Source: Gemmatimonadaceae bacterium
Lineage (GTDB): Bacteria; Gemmatimonadota; Gemmatimonadetes; Gemmatimonadales; Gemmatimonadaceae
Length of the DNA: 40,507 nt
Assembly: GCA_025929535.1 (NCBI GenBank)
Contig: JAICLZ010000037.1
Span: forward strand, 1 to 40,507
Direction of reading: 5' to 3'
In this document: positions 24,029 through 33,113 of the stretch, piece after piece
How positions within the stretch are numbered: the stretch's first letter is position 1
Layout: each line of letters begins with the position of its first letter
The notes under the pieces: generated by a model
What the model saw: the letters and a program-made list of their open reading frames with translations, nothing else
Told to the model about the DNA's origin: nothing
The model's database searches: none
Program-made: the position numbers and the translations under genes

Positions 24029-25849
24029 TCAGGGCACCGTCACCGTCTTCGTGATCGTCCTGTAGGCGTACGTCTTGTCGTAGATCTTGAGGTACACGCT
24101 CACCGTCTTCGGTCCCGAATAGTCGTGCGTCAGCTTCACCGTCGTGCCTTCGTAGCCGTCTCCAAAAAACCAGTTGAACGAGGAAACGCCGTTCGGAATC
24201 ACCGAGCTGCTCGCATCGAAGGTGCAGCTGTGCTTCGTGTTGCAGCTGACTGTGAAGTTGGCGGTGAAGGTCCCGCTGGTGGTTGTCGGCGAGGTGGAGG
24301 TGGTGGTGGGCGGCACGTACGTCGGGTACGTGCTGGTAGTCGAGCCCGATGCGCTCGCGGGCGTGATCGACTTGCCCACCGCGTACTTCTTGCCCGTTCC
24401 CGTGGAGATGTACAGGACCCAATCGTAGCTCGGGTTGGAGCCGTACGTGTGATTCACCGCGCGACCCGTGGCCGAGCTGCCGTCACCGAAGTACCACTTG
24501 TAGGAGGTGACGCCGCCCGTAGGCTGGGACGCGCCGGCATCGAAACCACACACGCGCGAGGCGCACTTGTACGACACGCCGACACCGCCTACGGGAGCGA
24601 TTGGCGCTGGAGCCGGCGCCGTCGTCGTGGTGGTCGTCGTCGGAGCTGTGGTGGTCGTCGTGGGCGCCGAGACGGAGCCGATGAACGATGTGTAGAGCAG
24701 CCGGTTCGCCGAGCCCGAGGTGTTCCTGAGCACACTTCCCGTGGTGTTGCCCAGAATCGCGGAGCGAACGCTGGCCGGCGACGCGGTCGGGTGCCCCTGC
24801 AGATACAGGGCAACGGCGCCCGAGACCATCGGGGCGGCAACGGATGTGCCGTTCCAGCTCGCGAGCGCCACATCCGAGTAGTAATCGGCCGAGCCCACGG
24901 AAACACCCGGCGCGAACATGTGGACGCAGGATCCGTAGTTGGACCACGAGGCGCGCGAGTCGGACGCATCGCTCGCGCCCACGTTGATCACGTCGGGCAG
25001 CTTGCCCGGTGACATCGCGCAGGCGTCGCCACCGTTGTTGCCAGCCGCCACCACGTAGGTGACGCCCGAACGAATGGAGCGCTCGACCGCCGTGTCCAGA
25101 ATGGGCGCGGCAGCGGCGCCGAGGCTCAGGTTCGCTACCGCAGGGGACCTGTGGTGCGCGGTGACCCAGTCGATCCCGGCGAGAATCGTGGAGAGGGTGG
25201 TGGTACCACTGCAGGGGAAGACGCGGACCGAGTAGATGTTCGCGGCCTTCGCGACCCCATGCACGCTGCCGGCCGCGACGCCGGCAACGCCCGTACCGTG
25301 GCCATTGCAGTCGGAGCCGTCGCCACCCAGAGCGTCGAAGGCGAAGTGTGCACGGCCGCCGAACTCGGTGTGCGAATAGCGAATGCCACCGTCGACGACG
25401 TAGATGTTGACACCGTAGCCCGTGGCCCCATAGGCAAAGGCACCGTTCAACGGCATGTTGTGCTGGTCGACCCGGTCGAGCGCCCAACCCATTCCCGTCT
25501 CGGATCCGAGCTGGTGCACGTAGCGATCCGGTACGATGCTCTCGACGTCGGGGTCGTGGCGCAGGCTGTCGAGGTCCTCATCGTTCACGGCCGCGGCGAA
25601 ACCATGCATGACCGTCTTGAAGTGCTGATCCATCGTGAGCGCCTTGCTGAACGCATGACGATGCACCACGGCTTCAGCCGAGGGCGCCCCGGATTTGAGA
25701 ACGACGATATAGTGGCCCGTCCGGATGTCCGCGTTCGGTCCGTTGCTCGGAGCAACGGGAGCAGACGACTGTGGAATGGACGGCGCAGTTGCATCGTTGC
25801 AGGCAATCAGGAAGAGGCTGCCTGCACATACGGCGAGGAGGCGTTGCAT
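24029..25849 (-). CDS. Lipoprotein subtilase (S8) with two PKD domains
   Basis: 606 residues. Lipoprotein signal with lipobox FLIAC (Cys17), an I9-type propeptide (about 45-108, HYIVVLKSG ... VESIVPD), then a subtilisin domain with catalytic D153 (VVDGG), H184 (NGHGTGVAG), oxyanion N271 region (AAGNNGG) and S336 (NGTSVAAP). A Thr/Pro linker precedes PKD domain 1 (about 424-497, WYFGDGSSATG), and a second Thr-rich linker precedes PKD domain 2 (about 526-606, WFFGDGYEG). All catalytic residues are present, so it should be active outside the cell. ATG 25849 follows AAAGGAG. The leader carries a GEMM-I-like riboswitch. It lies between trmD and rplS, and is probably a later insertion into that operon. 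Confidence 0.93.
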   Translation of the reverse strand: MQRLLAVCAGSLFLIACNDATAPSIPQSSAPVAPSNGPNADIRTGHYIVVLKSGAPSAEAVVHRHAFSKALTMDQHFKTVMHGFAAAVNDEDLDSLRHDPDVESIVPDRYVHQLGSETGMGWALDRVDQHNMPLNGAFAYGATGYGVNIYVVDGGIRYSHTEFGGRAHFAFDALGGDGSDCNGHGTGVAGVAAGSVHGVAKAANIYSVRVFPCSGTTTLSTILAGIDWVTAHHRSPAVANLSLGAAAAPILDTAVERSIRSGVTYVVAAGNNGGDACAMSPGKLPDVINVGASDASDSRASWSNYGSCVHMFAPGVSVGSADYYSDVALASWNGTSVAAPMVSGAVALYLQGHPTASPASVRSAILGNTTGSVLRNTSGSANRLLYTSFIGSVSAPTTTTTAPTTTTTTTAPAPAPIAPVGGVGVSYKCASRVCGFDAGASQPTGGVTSYKWYFGDGSSATGRAVNHTYGSNPSYDWVLYISTGTGKKYAVGKSITPASASGSTTSTYPTYVPPTTTSTSPTTTSGTFTANFTVSCNTKHSCTFDASSSVIPNGVSSFNWFFGDGYEGTTVKLTHDYSGPKTVSVYLKIYDKTYAYRTITKTVTVP

Positions 25850-25853
25850 CGTG

Positions 25854-25875
25854 GGACTCCTTTGGATAAGGGTCC
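25854..25875 (-). promoter_or_regulatory. Hairpin that hides the protease ribosome binding site
   Basis: Minus-strand bases 25875-25868 (GGACCCUU) pair with 25862-25854 (AAGG-A-GUCC), giving 8 bp with a single bulged A58 and a 5-base loop. The 3' arm contains nearly all of the Shine-Dalgarno AAAGGAG (25863-25857), 7 bases before ATG 25849. It directly follows the riboswitch-like aptamer and is the likely translational switch. Confidence 0.6.
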
Positions 25876-25877
25876 GC

Positions 25878-25972
25878 GCGACAGCCCGACTAGCTTGGCA
25901 TCGAGTAGATGCGGTAGCTTCGTAGCTTTGCGTCACCGCCTTTCGACGGTTTTGCCCTCGTCACTAAACCAG
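25878..25972 (-). promoter_or_regulatory. Cyclic-di-GMP-I (GEMM-I) riboswitch aptamer
   Basis: On the minus strand the conserved GEMM-I core is seen in order: AGGGCAAAACC, a stem closed by a GAAA tetraloop (CCGTC-GAAA-GGCGG, 25949-25936), then GGTGACGCAAAGCTAC, then a second hairpin GCATC-TACTC-GATGC (25912-25898) flanked by GCTAC and CCAAGCTAGTCGGG. The G thought to set c-di-GMP over cyclic GMP-AMP (in AGGG) is kept. It lies directly before the protease gene. Family membership rests on motif recall and manual folding; the 3' boundary is approximate. Confidence 0.75.
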
Positions 25973-25976
25973 CGGC

Positions 25977-26006
25977 TCAGTAACCGTGCGACTAGCGATT
26001 GAACAA
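25977..26006 (-). promoter_or_regulatory. Possible promoter of the riboswitch-protease transcript
   Basis: Minus-strand TTGTTC (26006-26001) and TACTGA (25982-25977) are 18 bases apart. Initiation about 7 bases later would fall at 25970, just at the 5' edge of the riboswitch. Matches to consensus are partial. The rest of 26007-26269 showed no gene or recognisable element. Confidence 0.3.
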
Positions 26007-26269
26007 TGGATGACGGACGCCGTCGCATGACTGAGAATGCGACGTCGTCGACTTCGGGACCGCGGAATCCGGCGCCATGGGTGCCGGCACCAGGGTACTA
26101 CGTTCGAGATCACATGAACAGCGTGCGGAACGCAACAAGGAGCACTGCTGACTGAGCGGCCAGACAAGACAGACGTTCTCGCCGCCTTCTCTATCGCCTG
26201 GTAGACGGACGACCACGCCGATGAGTAAAACCTCATTCGCAAACGTCGTCTACGCCTCGAAGCGCAGCG

Positions 26270-26938
26270 CTATTCGTAGCCCTTCGCGCGCGCCCTCGAC
26301 AGTCGCTCGGCTTCCGCCGCGCGCCATTCCGCTATCCGCCGGTGGTCGCCCGACATGAGCACCTCCGGAACTCGCTGCCCACGATACTCCGCCGGCCTCG
26401 TGTAGCTCGGCGCACTCAACTCGCTGCCATCCCAGAACGAATCCGTGCGCGCGCTCTCCAGATCCGACATCGCGCCCGGCAGCAATCGCGCGGTTGCATC
26501 CACGATTGCGAGCGCCGCCGGCTCGCCGCCACTCAGCACGAACTCGCCGAGCGAGACCTCCTCGGTTGCGAGATGGTCCGCCACGCGCTGATCGACGTCC
26601 TTGTAGTGCCCACAGAGAATCGTGAGCTCCTCGCCCGACGCGTAGCGCACCGCGTCCGCCTGCGTGAGCACGCGCCCGCGCGCCGAGACCAGCACGATGG
26701 GCGCCTTGGCCCCGATCGCGTCCACCGCCTCGAAGAACGGCTCCGGCTTCATCACCATTCCGGCTCCGCCGCCGAACGGATAATCATCCACCGTTTTGTG
26801 GCGATCGTGCGTGAACGCACGCAGATCGACCACGCTGTAGCTCACCATTCCCGCCGCCGCGGCGCGAGCGGGAATGCTGAGCGCGAGCGGTGCAGTGAAA
26901 AAATCGGGGAAGATCGTGACGATCGAGATGCGAAGCAT
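26270..26938 (-). CDS. trmD: tRNA (guanine-N1)-methyltransferase
   Basis: 222 residues. Methylates G37 next to the anticodon to prevent +1 frameshifting, using SAM bound in a trefoil knot. Family motifs: ISIVTIFPDFF at the N-terminus, DDYPFGGGAGMVMKPEP, LCGHYKDVDQRV, and SLGEFVLSGGEPAALAI, with the C-terminal VPEVLMSGDHRRIAEWR. The ATG overlaps the rimM stop by one base (TGATG). It ends the ffh-side block of the cluster. Confidence 0.97.
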   Translation of the reverse strand: MLRISIVTIFPDFFTAPLALSIPARAAAAGMVSYSVVDLRAFTHDRHKTVDDYPFGGGAGMVMKPEPFFEAVDAIGAKAPIVLVSARGRVLTQADAVRYASGEELTILCGHYKDVDQRVADHLATEEVSLGEFVLSGGEPAALAIVDATARLLPGAMSDLESARTDSFWDGSELSAPSYTRPAEYRGQRVPEVLMSGDHRRIAEWRAAEAERLSRARAKGYE

Positions 26939-27471
26939 CAGTCGAGCAGTCCGGGTGGAGGCGCGATCACCACCGTCCGCTCCGCGCGCTTGATCTCGTG
27001 GATGAACACCTCGTTGAACGGAACGAGCAGCGTGCCCGATTCGCGCTTCACGTCGAGCGCGAGTCCCTGAGGGAGCTCGAACACGGCCGTTACCGTGCCC
27101 ACATGCTCTCCCGACTCGAGCACCACCTGCATTCCCTCCAGCTCGTGGAGATAGACTTCGCCATCGGCCGGCGGCTCGAGCTCCGTGGCGGGCATCAGCA
27201 GATAGCGATTGGTCCAGCGCGCGGCCTCGTCGCGATCGTGCATCTCCTCGAAGCGCACGGCGAGGAGCCCGTTCATGTGCGGGCGGGTCTCGCGAACGGT
27301 GAGCTCGGGCGGATCGGGTAGCGGATCGCCGGCGGCGTCACCCGCGAAAAGCACGCGGCCGGCCGAAAACACTTCGGCCGGCGCGTCCGTGATCGGCTCC
27401 ACGATGATCTCGCCGCGAAGCCCATGCGACTTCCTCAACCGCCCGACGATCACCCACTCGGGCGATGACAT
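26938..27471 (-). CDS. rimM: Ribosome maturation factor RimM
   Basis: 177 residues. Assists 30S head assembly by binding S19. N-terminal IVGRLRKSHGLRGEIIVEPITD and the PRC-barrel part with VYLHELEGMQVVLESGEHVGTV followed by LLVPFNEVFIHEIK are typical. It lies one base after rpsP and overlaps trmD by one base, so the three are translated from one message. Confidence 0.96.
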   Translation of the reverse strand: MSSPEWVIVGRLRKSHGLRGEIIVEPITDAPAEVFSAGRVLFAGDAAGDPLPDPPELTVRETRPHMNGLLAVRFEEMHDRDEAARWTNRYLLMPATELEPPADGEVYLHELEGMQVVLESGEHVGTVTAVFELPQGLALDVKRESGTLLVPFNEVFIHEIKRAERTVVIAPPPGLLD

Positions 27472-27472
27472 C

Positions 27473-27787
27473 CTACGCCGAGGCGTTCTCGCTCACGGGA
27501 ACGGCGCTCCCGCTGCGCTTCGCCGCAACGCGCGCCTCGTGGCGCGCCTTGAGCACGCCCGCCTTTCGAAGCAGTGAGCGAACGGTGTCCGTGGGCTGCG
27601 CGCCCACGCTCAGCCAGTAGCTCGCGCGATCCGCATCCACTTTCAGTCCACCATCTGCGAGGCGCGGATTGTACTGGCCAATGAGCTCGATGAAGCGGCC
27701 GTCGCGCGGGCTCGTGGCGTCGGCGATCACGATGCGGTAGACGGGCAGCTTCTTCCGTCCAACGCGGCGAAGGCGAATCTTGACCAT
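27473..27787 (-). CDS. rpsP: 30S ribosomal protein S16
   Basis: 104 residues; the S16 start [19 protein letters not shown] and [11 protein letters not shown] are diagnostic. The C-terminus is slightly longer than E. coli S16 with an Ala/Ser-rich tail ([14 protein letters not shown]). GGGAGA precedes the ATG. First gene of rpsP-rimM-trmD; ffh lies 115 bases upstream on the same strand. Confidence 0.97.
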   Translation of the reverse strand: MVKIRLRRVGRKKLPVYRIVIADATSPRDGRFIELIGQYNPRLADGGLKVDADRASYWLSVGAQPTDTVRSLLRKAGVLKARHEARVAAKRSGSAVPVSENASA

Positions 27788-27902
27788 TCGATATCTCCCA
27801 GCAGAGTGTGTTCTGAAACGCGGGCTCCTCGCGCGATCCGGAATGTCCGGGGCGCACCCGATGGTGCTACCTAGTGCTACGGATGATGCGACGATCGTGC
27901 GA

Positions 27903-29261
27903 TCAGCGGCCGCCCATTCGAGGCGGCATCATGCCCGGCGGCATTCCGGGAAATCCCATTCGTCCGCCGCCACCCTTCCCCATCTTCTTCATCATCTTCT
28001 GCATCTCGCGGAACTGATCGAGCAGCCGGTTCACCTCACTCACCGGGCGCCCGCACCCCTTCGAGATGCGCGCGCGGCGGGAGCCCGTGAGGATTCCGGG
28101 ATTCTTCCGCTCCTCCTTCGTCATCGAGAGCACGATCGCCTCGATGTGCTTCATCCGCTTCGGATCGAGATTCGCCTGCTTGAGCATCTTCGCGTTCACG
28201 CCCGGAAGCAGCTTGAGCACGCCCTCCAGTGGTCCGAGCCTCTGCATCTGCTTCATGCTCGTGAGGAAGTCCTCGAGATCGAGTCCCTCCTTCTTCACCT
28301 TCTTCTCGAGCTTGCGCGCCTCCTCCTCGTCGAACGATTCCTGCGCCTTCTCGACCAGCGAGACGATGTCTCCCATCTGGAGAATCCGTCCCGCCATGCG
28401 CTCGGGATGGAACTCCTCGAGCGCGTCGATCTTCTCACCCACGCCGATGTACTTGATCGGCTTCTTCGTGATCCCGTAAATCGACAGCGCCGCGCCGCCG
28501 CGTGCATCGCCGTCCATCTTCGTCAGCACGACCCCGGTGATGCCGAGCGCGTCGTCGAAGCCCTTCGCGATCTTGACGGCGTCCTGCCCTGTCATGCCGT
28601 CGGCGACGAAGAGGATCTCGTCGGGCTTCACCGCGTCCTTGAGGCGGCGCAGCTCGTTCATCATCTCGTCATCGATCTGCAGCCGGCCGGCGGTGTCGAT
28701 GATCACCACGCGATCGCGAGCCCGGCGTGCCTCCTCGATGCCGCGCTTCGCGATCTTCACCACATCCGTACTGTCGCGCTCGAGATGGATCGGAACGCTC
28801 ACCTGCTTCGAGAGCGTCTCGAGCTGATCGATCGCCGCCGGCCGGTAGACGTCAGCCGCCACCAGCCGCGGCGGCTTCCCCTCCGCCTTGAGCTTGCGTG
28901 CCAATTTCGCGGCAGTGGTCGTCTTTCCGGAGCCTTGCAACCCCACCATGAGCACGATCCCTGGTGGGACGGTGCCGATCCGAAGCCCTTCGCGTTTTTC
29001 GCCCAGCATGCTGGCCAGCTCGTCGTGGACGATCTTGACCAGCTGCTGCCCGGGAGACACGCTCCGGAGGGCTGCAACTCCGGCTGCTTTCTGCTCTACG
29101 CGCTCCAGGAACTCGCGGGTGAGCTGAAAATTGACGTCTGCCTCGAGGAGGACGCGGCGAACCTCGCGCATCCCTTCCTTGATATCGGCTTCCGTCAACA
29201 CTCCGCGGCCCCTGAGGCGCGCGAATACGGCGTCGAGCTTTTCGCTCAGTTCATCGAACAT
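27903..29261 (-). CDS. ffh: Signal recognition particle protein (SRP54)
   Basis: 452 residues. GTPase that binds signal sequences and 4.5S RNA and brings ribosomes to FtsY and the Sec translocon. N domain [19 protein letters not shown] domain with [32 protein letters not shown] and [10 protein letters not shown]; Met-rich M domain from about residue 325 with the RNA-binding [13 protein letters not shown]. The tail ends in Gly/Pro/Met repeats ([17 protein letters not shown]). AAAGG lies 3 bases before the ATG. Confidence 0.97.
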   Translation of the reverse strand: MFDELSEKLDAVFARLRGRGVLTEADIKEGMREVRRVLLEADVNFQLTREFLERVEQKAAGVAALRSVSPGQQLVKIVHDELASMLGEKREGLRIGTVPPGIVLMVGLQGSGKTTTAAKLARKLKAEGKPPRLVAADVYRPAAIDQLETLSKQVSVPIHLERDSTDVVKIAKRGIEEARRARDRVVIIDTAGRLQIDDEMMNELRRLKDAVKPDEILFVADGMTGQDAVKIAKGFDDALGITGVVLTKMDGDARGGAALSIYGITKKPIKYIGVGEKIDALEEFHPERMAGRILQMGDIVSLVEKAQESFDEEEARKLEKKVKKEGLDLEDFLTSMKQMQRLGPLEGVLKLLPGVNAKMLKQANLDPKRMKHIEAIVLSMTKEERKNPGILTGSRRARISKGCGRPVSEVNRLLDQFREMQKMMKKMGKGGGGRMGFPGMPPGMMPPRMGGR

Positions 29262-29298
29262 AGCCTTTAAACATATGCGTGATTAGTATTTAGGGCAA
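29262..29298. promoter_or_regulatory. AT-rich divergent promoter region of ffh and lon
   Basis: This 37-bp stretch is the AT-rich part of the 82-bp ffh-lon spacer. On the minus strand TTGCCC (29298-29293) and TATGTT (29275-29270) are 17 bases apart, but would start transcription only 2-3 bases before the ffh ATG; the TAAATACTAAT sequence may be the true -10 region instead. No good pair was found for lon. Confidence 0.35.
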
Positions 29299-29343
29299 TC
29301 CGCGGACGCCCGCCCCCAGCCACGAGCCTCCCACCCCACGTCC

Positions 29344-31812
29344 ATGGCCCGAGCCCAGCGCAAGGAAGAGATCCTCAAATCCGAGCTTCCGCCGACCCTT
29401 CCGCTGATGGCGTTGAGGTCGACGATCGTTTACCCGCTCGGCACGATCGCGGTCCAGATGGGCGCGCCGGAGAATCTCTCGATCATCCGTTCCCACGATG
29501 AAGCCGGACTCATCGTTGGCCTCGTCGTCGCCAGCGGTGATCACGACGAGACGATCGATCCCTCGGCCTTCGTCGGCCGTGTGGGCGTCGCGGCGAGGGT
29601 GCACGAGCGAATCAATCTTCCGGGAGACACCGTCCAGATCACGCTGCAGGGACTCCGGCGCATCATCATCGAGGGGGTGGAGCAGCGCGAGCCCTACCCG
29701 ATCGCGCGTATCAGGCCCGCGCCCGAGACACCGCTCGACCCGATCCAGGGCGAAGAGCTCATGGCGCGCCTGGTGAACTCGGCCGAGACGCTTGCGGAGC
29801 TCGTGGATCGCATTCCGGACGAGGTGCCGGCGATCCTCAAGATGAACATGTCCGACCCCGGGCGCTTCGCCGACCTCGCGGCCACGAACATGAACTTCCG
29901 GATCAGCGACAAGGACGAGGTGATTCAGCGCCTGGACATCGGCGAGCGAATCCGCTTCGTGCTCACGCGCCTCGAGCGAGAGGTCCAGCGGGCGCGCGTG
30001 ATGGAGGACATCAAGCGCCAGACGGAACAGAAGATCGAGCAGCACCAGCGCGAGTTCTACCTGCGCCAGCAGCTGCGCGCGATTCAGGCGGAGCTCGGGG
30101 AGACGGAGCCGAGCGAGAAGGAAGCGGTCGATCTGCTGAAGAAGATCGAGGAGGCAAATCTCCCGGAGAAGGTGATGCAGGAGGCGCGGCGTGAGACGGA
30201 GCGCATGCGCATGCTCTCGCCCGCCATGAGCGAGTACCAGGTGATCCGCACGTATCTCGACTGGATCATCGCGCTGCCGTGGAACAAGAAGTCGGGCACG
30301 GAGCAGATCGAGCTGCAGAAGGTGCAGGAGGCGCTCGACGTGCGTCACTACGGACTCGGCGAGGCGAAGGAGCGCATTCTCGAGTACCTCGCCGTGCGCA
30401 AGCTCAAGGGTGGCGGAACGCACGGCCCGATCCTCTGCTTCGTTGGTCCTCCGGGCACGGGCAAGACGTCACTGGGAGAAGCGATCTCGATCTCGATCGG
30501 GCGCGAGTTCTACCGCATCTCGGTGGGCGGCGTGCGCGACGAGGCGGAGATTCGCGGACACCGGCGCACGTACGTGGGCGCGATGCCCGGACTGCTGCTG
30601 CAGGCGCTCCGGCGCGTGGGCGTGAAGGATCCCGTGCTCATGATCGACGAGATCGACAAGATGACGCACGGCGGCATGAGCGGAGACCCGACGGCAGCGA
30701 TGCTCGAGGTGTTGGATCCCTCGCAGAACAACACGTTCGTCGATCACTACCTGAATCTGCCGTTCGATCTCTCGAGCGCGCTCTTCATCTGCACCGCGAA
30801 CAATCTGTTCGACATTCCGGCGCCGCTCCGCGACCGCATGGAAGTGATCCGCATCGCCGGCTACACGATCGAGGAGAAGGTCGAGATCGCGTGGCGCTAT
30901 CTGCTTCCGAAGCTCTTCGAGGAAACGGGGATCTCGGATCTCGATCTGCAGTTCACGGACGAGATGCTGAGCCTCATCTCGAGCGGCTACTCGCGCGAGG
31001 CGGGGCTGCGCGGATTCTCGCGCAACATCGAGGCGATCATGCGCAAGCGCGCGCATCGGAAGGCGAAGGATGAGGAGGGCGCGTGGATCGTGGACCAGAA
31101 GATGGTCGAGGACATTCTCGGCGTCCCGCGCTACTCGAGGGACGAGGCGGAGAAGGAGCCGGAGATCGGCGCGCCCACCGGGCTGGCGTGGACGGCCACG
31201 GGCGGCGAGCTCATGACCGTCGAAAGCCTCAAGATGCCGGGCACCGGACGCCTCATCGTCACGGGGCAGCTCGGCGACGTGATGCGCGAGTCGGTGGATG
31301 CGGCGTACTCCTACGTGCGCTCGCGCGCGGGAGCGATCGGCATCGATGATCGCATGTTCCGCGACTTCGATCTGCACATCCATCTTCCCGCGGGCGCGAT
31401 ACCGAAGGATGGTCCGAGCGCGGGAATCACGATGACGCTGGCGATCGCGAGCACGCTGAGCGAGCGGCCGGTGCGGCGCGACGTCGCGATGACGGGCGAG
31501 GTGACGCTCCTCGGAAAAGTGCTGGAGATCGGCGGAGTGAAGGAGAAGGTGCTCGCCGCCTATCGCGCCGGGCTTCGCGAAGTGATCATGCCCAAGATGA
31601 ACGAGAAGGACCTGCGCGAGATCCCGGCCGAAGTGCGCAAGAACATGGTGTTCACGTTCGTGGCGACGATGGATGAGGTGCTGCGACTCGCGATGCTTCC
31701 GGCCGTGGTCTCCTCGCCGGCGGACATGCCACCGGTGGTGATGCCGGAGTCGGAGCAGGAGCGGCGTGCCACCGACGCCGAGCGGTCGGTACCGATCGAG
31801 ACCGGTGACTGA
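29344..31812 (+). CDS. lon: ATP-dependent protease La
   Basis: 822 residues, full length for LonA. N-terminal substrate-binding domain (LPLMALRSTIVYPLGTIAV), coiled-coil region (about 215-320), AAA+ module with Walker A GPPGTGKTS (from 368) and Walker B VLMIDEIDKM, and the C-terminal protease domain with the Ser-Lys dyad S692 (PKDGPSAG) and K735 (GGVKEK). It degrades misfolded and regulatory proteins in the cytoplasm. It ends in a short charged tail. Its stop overlaps the start of the DUF445 gene by 8 bases, so the two are likely co-translated. Confidence 0.97.
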   Translation: MARAQRKEEILKSELPPTLPLMALRSTIVYPLGTIAVQMGAPENLSIIRSHDEAGLIVGLVVASGDHDETIDPSAFVGRVGVAARVHERINLPGDTVQITLQGLRRIIIEGVEQREPYPIARIRPAPETPLDPIQGEELMARLVNSAETLAELVDRIPDEVPAILKMNMSDPGRFADLAATNMNFRISDKDEVIQRLDIGERIRFVLTRLEREVQRARVMEDIKRQTEQKIEQHQREFYLRQQLRAIQAELGETEPSEKEAVDLLKKIEEANLPEKVMQEARRETERMRMLSPAMSEYQVIRTYLDWIIALPWNKKSGTEQIELQKVQEALDVRHYGLGEAKERILEYLAVRKLKGGGTHGPILCFVGPPGTGKTSLGEAISISIGREFYRISVGGVRDEAEIRGHRRTYVGAMPGLLLQALRRVGVKDPVLMIDEIDKMTHGGMSGDPTAAMLEVLDPSQNNTFVDHYLNLPFDLSSALFICTANNLFDIPAPLRDRMEVIRIAGYTIEEKVEIAWRYLLPKLFEETGISDLDLQFTDEMLSLISSGYSREAGLRGFSRNIEAIMRKRAHRKAKDEEGAWIVDQKMVEDILGVPRYSRDEAEKEPEIGAPTGLAWTATGGELMTVESLKMPGTGRLIVTGQLGDVMRESVDAAYSYVRSRAGAIGIDDRMFRDFDLHIHLPAGAIPKDGPSAGITMTLAIASTLSERPVRRDVAMTGEVTLLGKVLEIGGVKEKVLAAYRAGLREVIMPKMNEKDLREIPAEVRKNMVFTFVATMDEVLRLAMLPAVVSSPADMPPVVMPESEQERRATDAERSVPIETGD

Positions 31813-33100
31813 CCTGGCGGTTCGCCCCGCCCTCGCGGTAAGCGCGCCGCTACCGCCGCTGGACGAGGAGACGAAGCGAAGGAACCTCGCGCGGATGAAG
31901 CGACGCGCGAGCGGGCTCCTTCTGCTCGCGACCGCGGTGTGGGTGGTCAGCCTGCTCCTGATCGGGCGCTATCCGTGGCTCGCGTACGTGCGCGCGACGG
32001 CAGAGGCGTCGATGATCGGCGGAGTGGCCGACTGGTTCGCCGTGACCGCGCTGTTCCGCCATCCGCTCGGCATCCCCATTCCGCACACGGCGATCGTGGC
32101 CGCGCGCAAGAATCAGATCGGCCGCAGCCTCGGCAGCTTCGTCTCGCGGCACTTCCTGAGCCGCGACGTGCTCGCCGCCAAGCTCGAGACGCTGCACATC
32201 TCGGAGCATCTCGCGAAGTGGCTCGCCGTGCCCGAGAACAGCCGCACACTCGCGCATCACGCCGCGCGCGCGCTCGCGAGCGGGGCACGGATGATGGCCG
32301 ACGACGACGTGCAGGAGATGATCGACCACGTGCTCGTGGAGCGCATCCGAAAAACGGAAGTGGCGCCGCTGCTCGGACAAATGCTGACGCTGATCACCGC
32401 AGGCGACCGGCACCAGGAGCTGCTCGACGAGGCGATCACGCTGCTCGCGCGAGCCGTGGACCAGAACCAGGAGCTGATTCGCGACCGCATCGAGGAGGAG
32501 AGCCCGTGGTGGGTGCCGGGCGTGGTCGACGACAAGATCCACAGGAAAATCGTGACGGGGCTCGACAACACGCTGGCGGAGGTGCGCGACGATCCGAACC
32601 ATCCGCTGCGCCGCCGCTTCGACGATGCGCTCGCCGAGTTCGTGCGCAAGCTCAAGGAGAGCCCGGAGGTGCGTGCACGCGCGGAACGGATCAAGTCGGA
32701 GATTCTCGATGCGGAGGCGGTGCGCAACTTCTCCGCGTCAATCTGGGAGGATGCGAAGGCGGCACTCTTCCGGTATGCGGAGGCGCCGAATGCGTTCGCG
32801 CCCTCCGCGATCGAGCGCGGGCTCGTGTCGCTGGGGGAGGCGGTCTCGCGCGATGAGGCATTGCTCGCGCGCATGGATGCGCTGATCGCGGAGGTGGCGG
32901 GTCACCTCGTCGATCGCTACCAGGGCGAAGTGGCCGACCTCATCGCGCAGACCGTGACATCGTGGGACCCGACCGTGACCTCGGATCGCGTGGAGCTCGC
33001 GATCGGCAAGGACCTCCAATTCATCCGCATCAACGGCACGATCGTGGGAGGACTAGTGGGCCTGGCGATCTACACCTTCTCGCAGCTCATCGGTCGGTAG
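31805..33100 (+). CDS. DUF445 family membrane protein
   Basis: 431 residues from GTG 31805, which lies inside the end of lon. N-terminal hydrophobic segment LLLLATAVWVVSLLLIG, the DUF445 signature EASMIGGVADWFAVTALFRHPLGIPIPHTAIV, a long charged alpha-helical middle, and a C-terminal membrane anchor GTIVGGLVGLAIYTFSQL. The family has no established function (E. coli YjiN belongs here). Charged helices between two membrane anchors suggest a structural or envelope role. The overlap with lon suggests a link to protein quality control, though it may only reflect genome compaction. Confidence 0.85.
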   Translation: MTDLAVRPALAVSAPLPPLDEETKRRNLARMKRRASGLLLLATAVWVVSLLLIGRYPWLAYVRATAEASMIGGVADWFAVTALFRHPLGIPIPHTAIVAARKNQIGRSLGSFVSRHFLSRDVLAAKLETLHISEHLAKWLAVPENSRTLAHHAARALASGARMMADDDVQEMIDHVLVERIRKTEVAPLLGQMLTLITAGDRHQELLDEAITLLARAVDQNQELIRDRIEEESPWWVPGVVDDKIHRKIVTGLDNTLAEVRDDPNHPLRRRFDDALAEFVRKLKESPEVRARAERIKSEILDAEAVRNFSASIWEDAKAALFRYAEAPNAFAPSAIERGLVSLGEAVSRDEALLARMDALIAEVAGHLVDRYQGEVADLIAQTVTSWDPTVTSDRVELAIGKDLQFIRINGTIVGGLVGLAIYTFSQLIGR

Positions 33101-33113
33101 AGCTTGAGGCGCG

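Noticed and set aside
24600..24690. Thr-rich repeat tract in the subtilase as a CRISPR-like or phase-variable repeat
   Set aside because: The near-repeats are degenerate codons for a Thr/Pro linker in frame with the gene, not exact tandem units likely to slip.
27780..29270. Long open frame on the plus strand over ffh
   Set aside because: It lies exactly opposite ffh in a high-GC region, where antisense frames stay open by codon bias. Its translation is Arg/His/Leu-rich without domains. The same holds for long antisense frames over lon, nadC, the BNR gene and the metallopeptidase.
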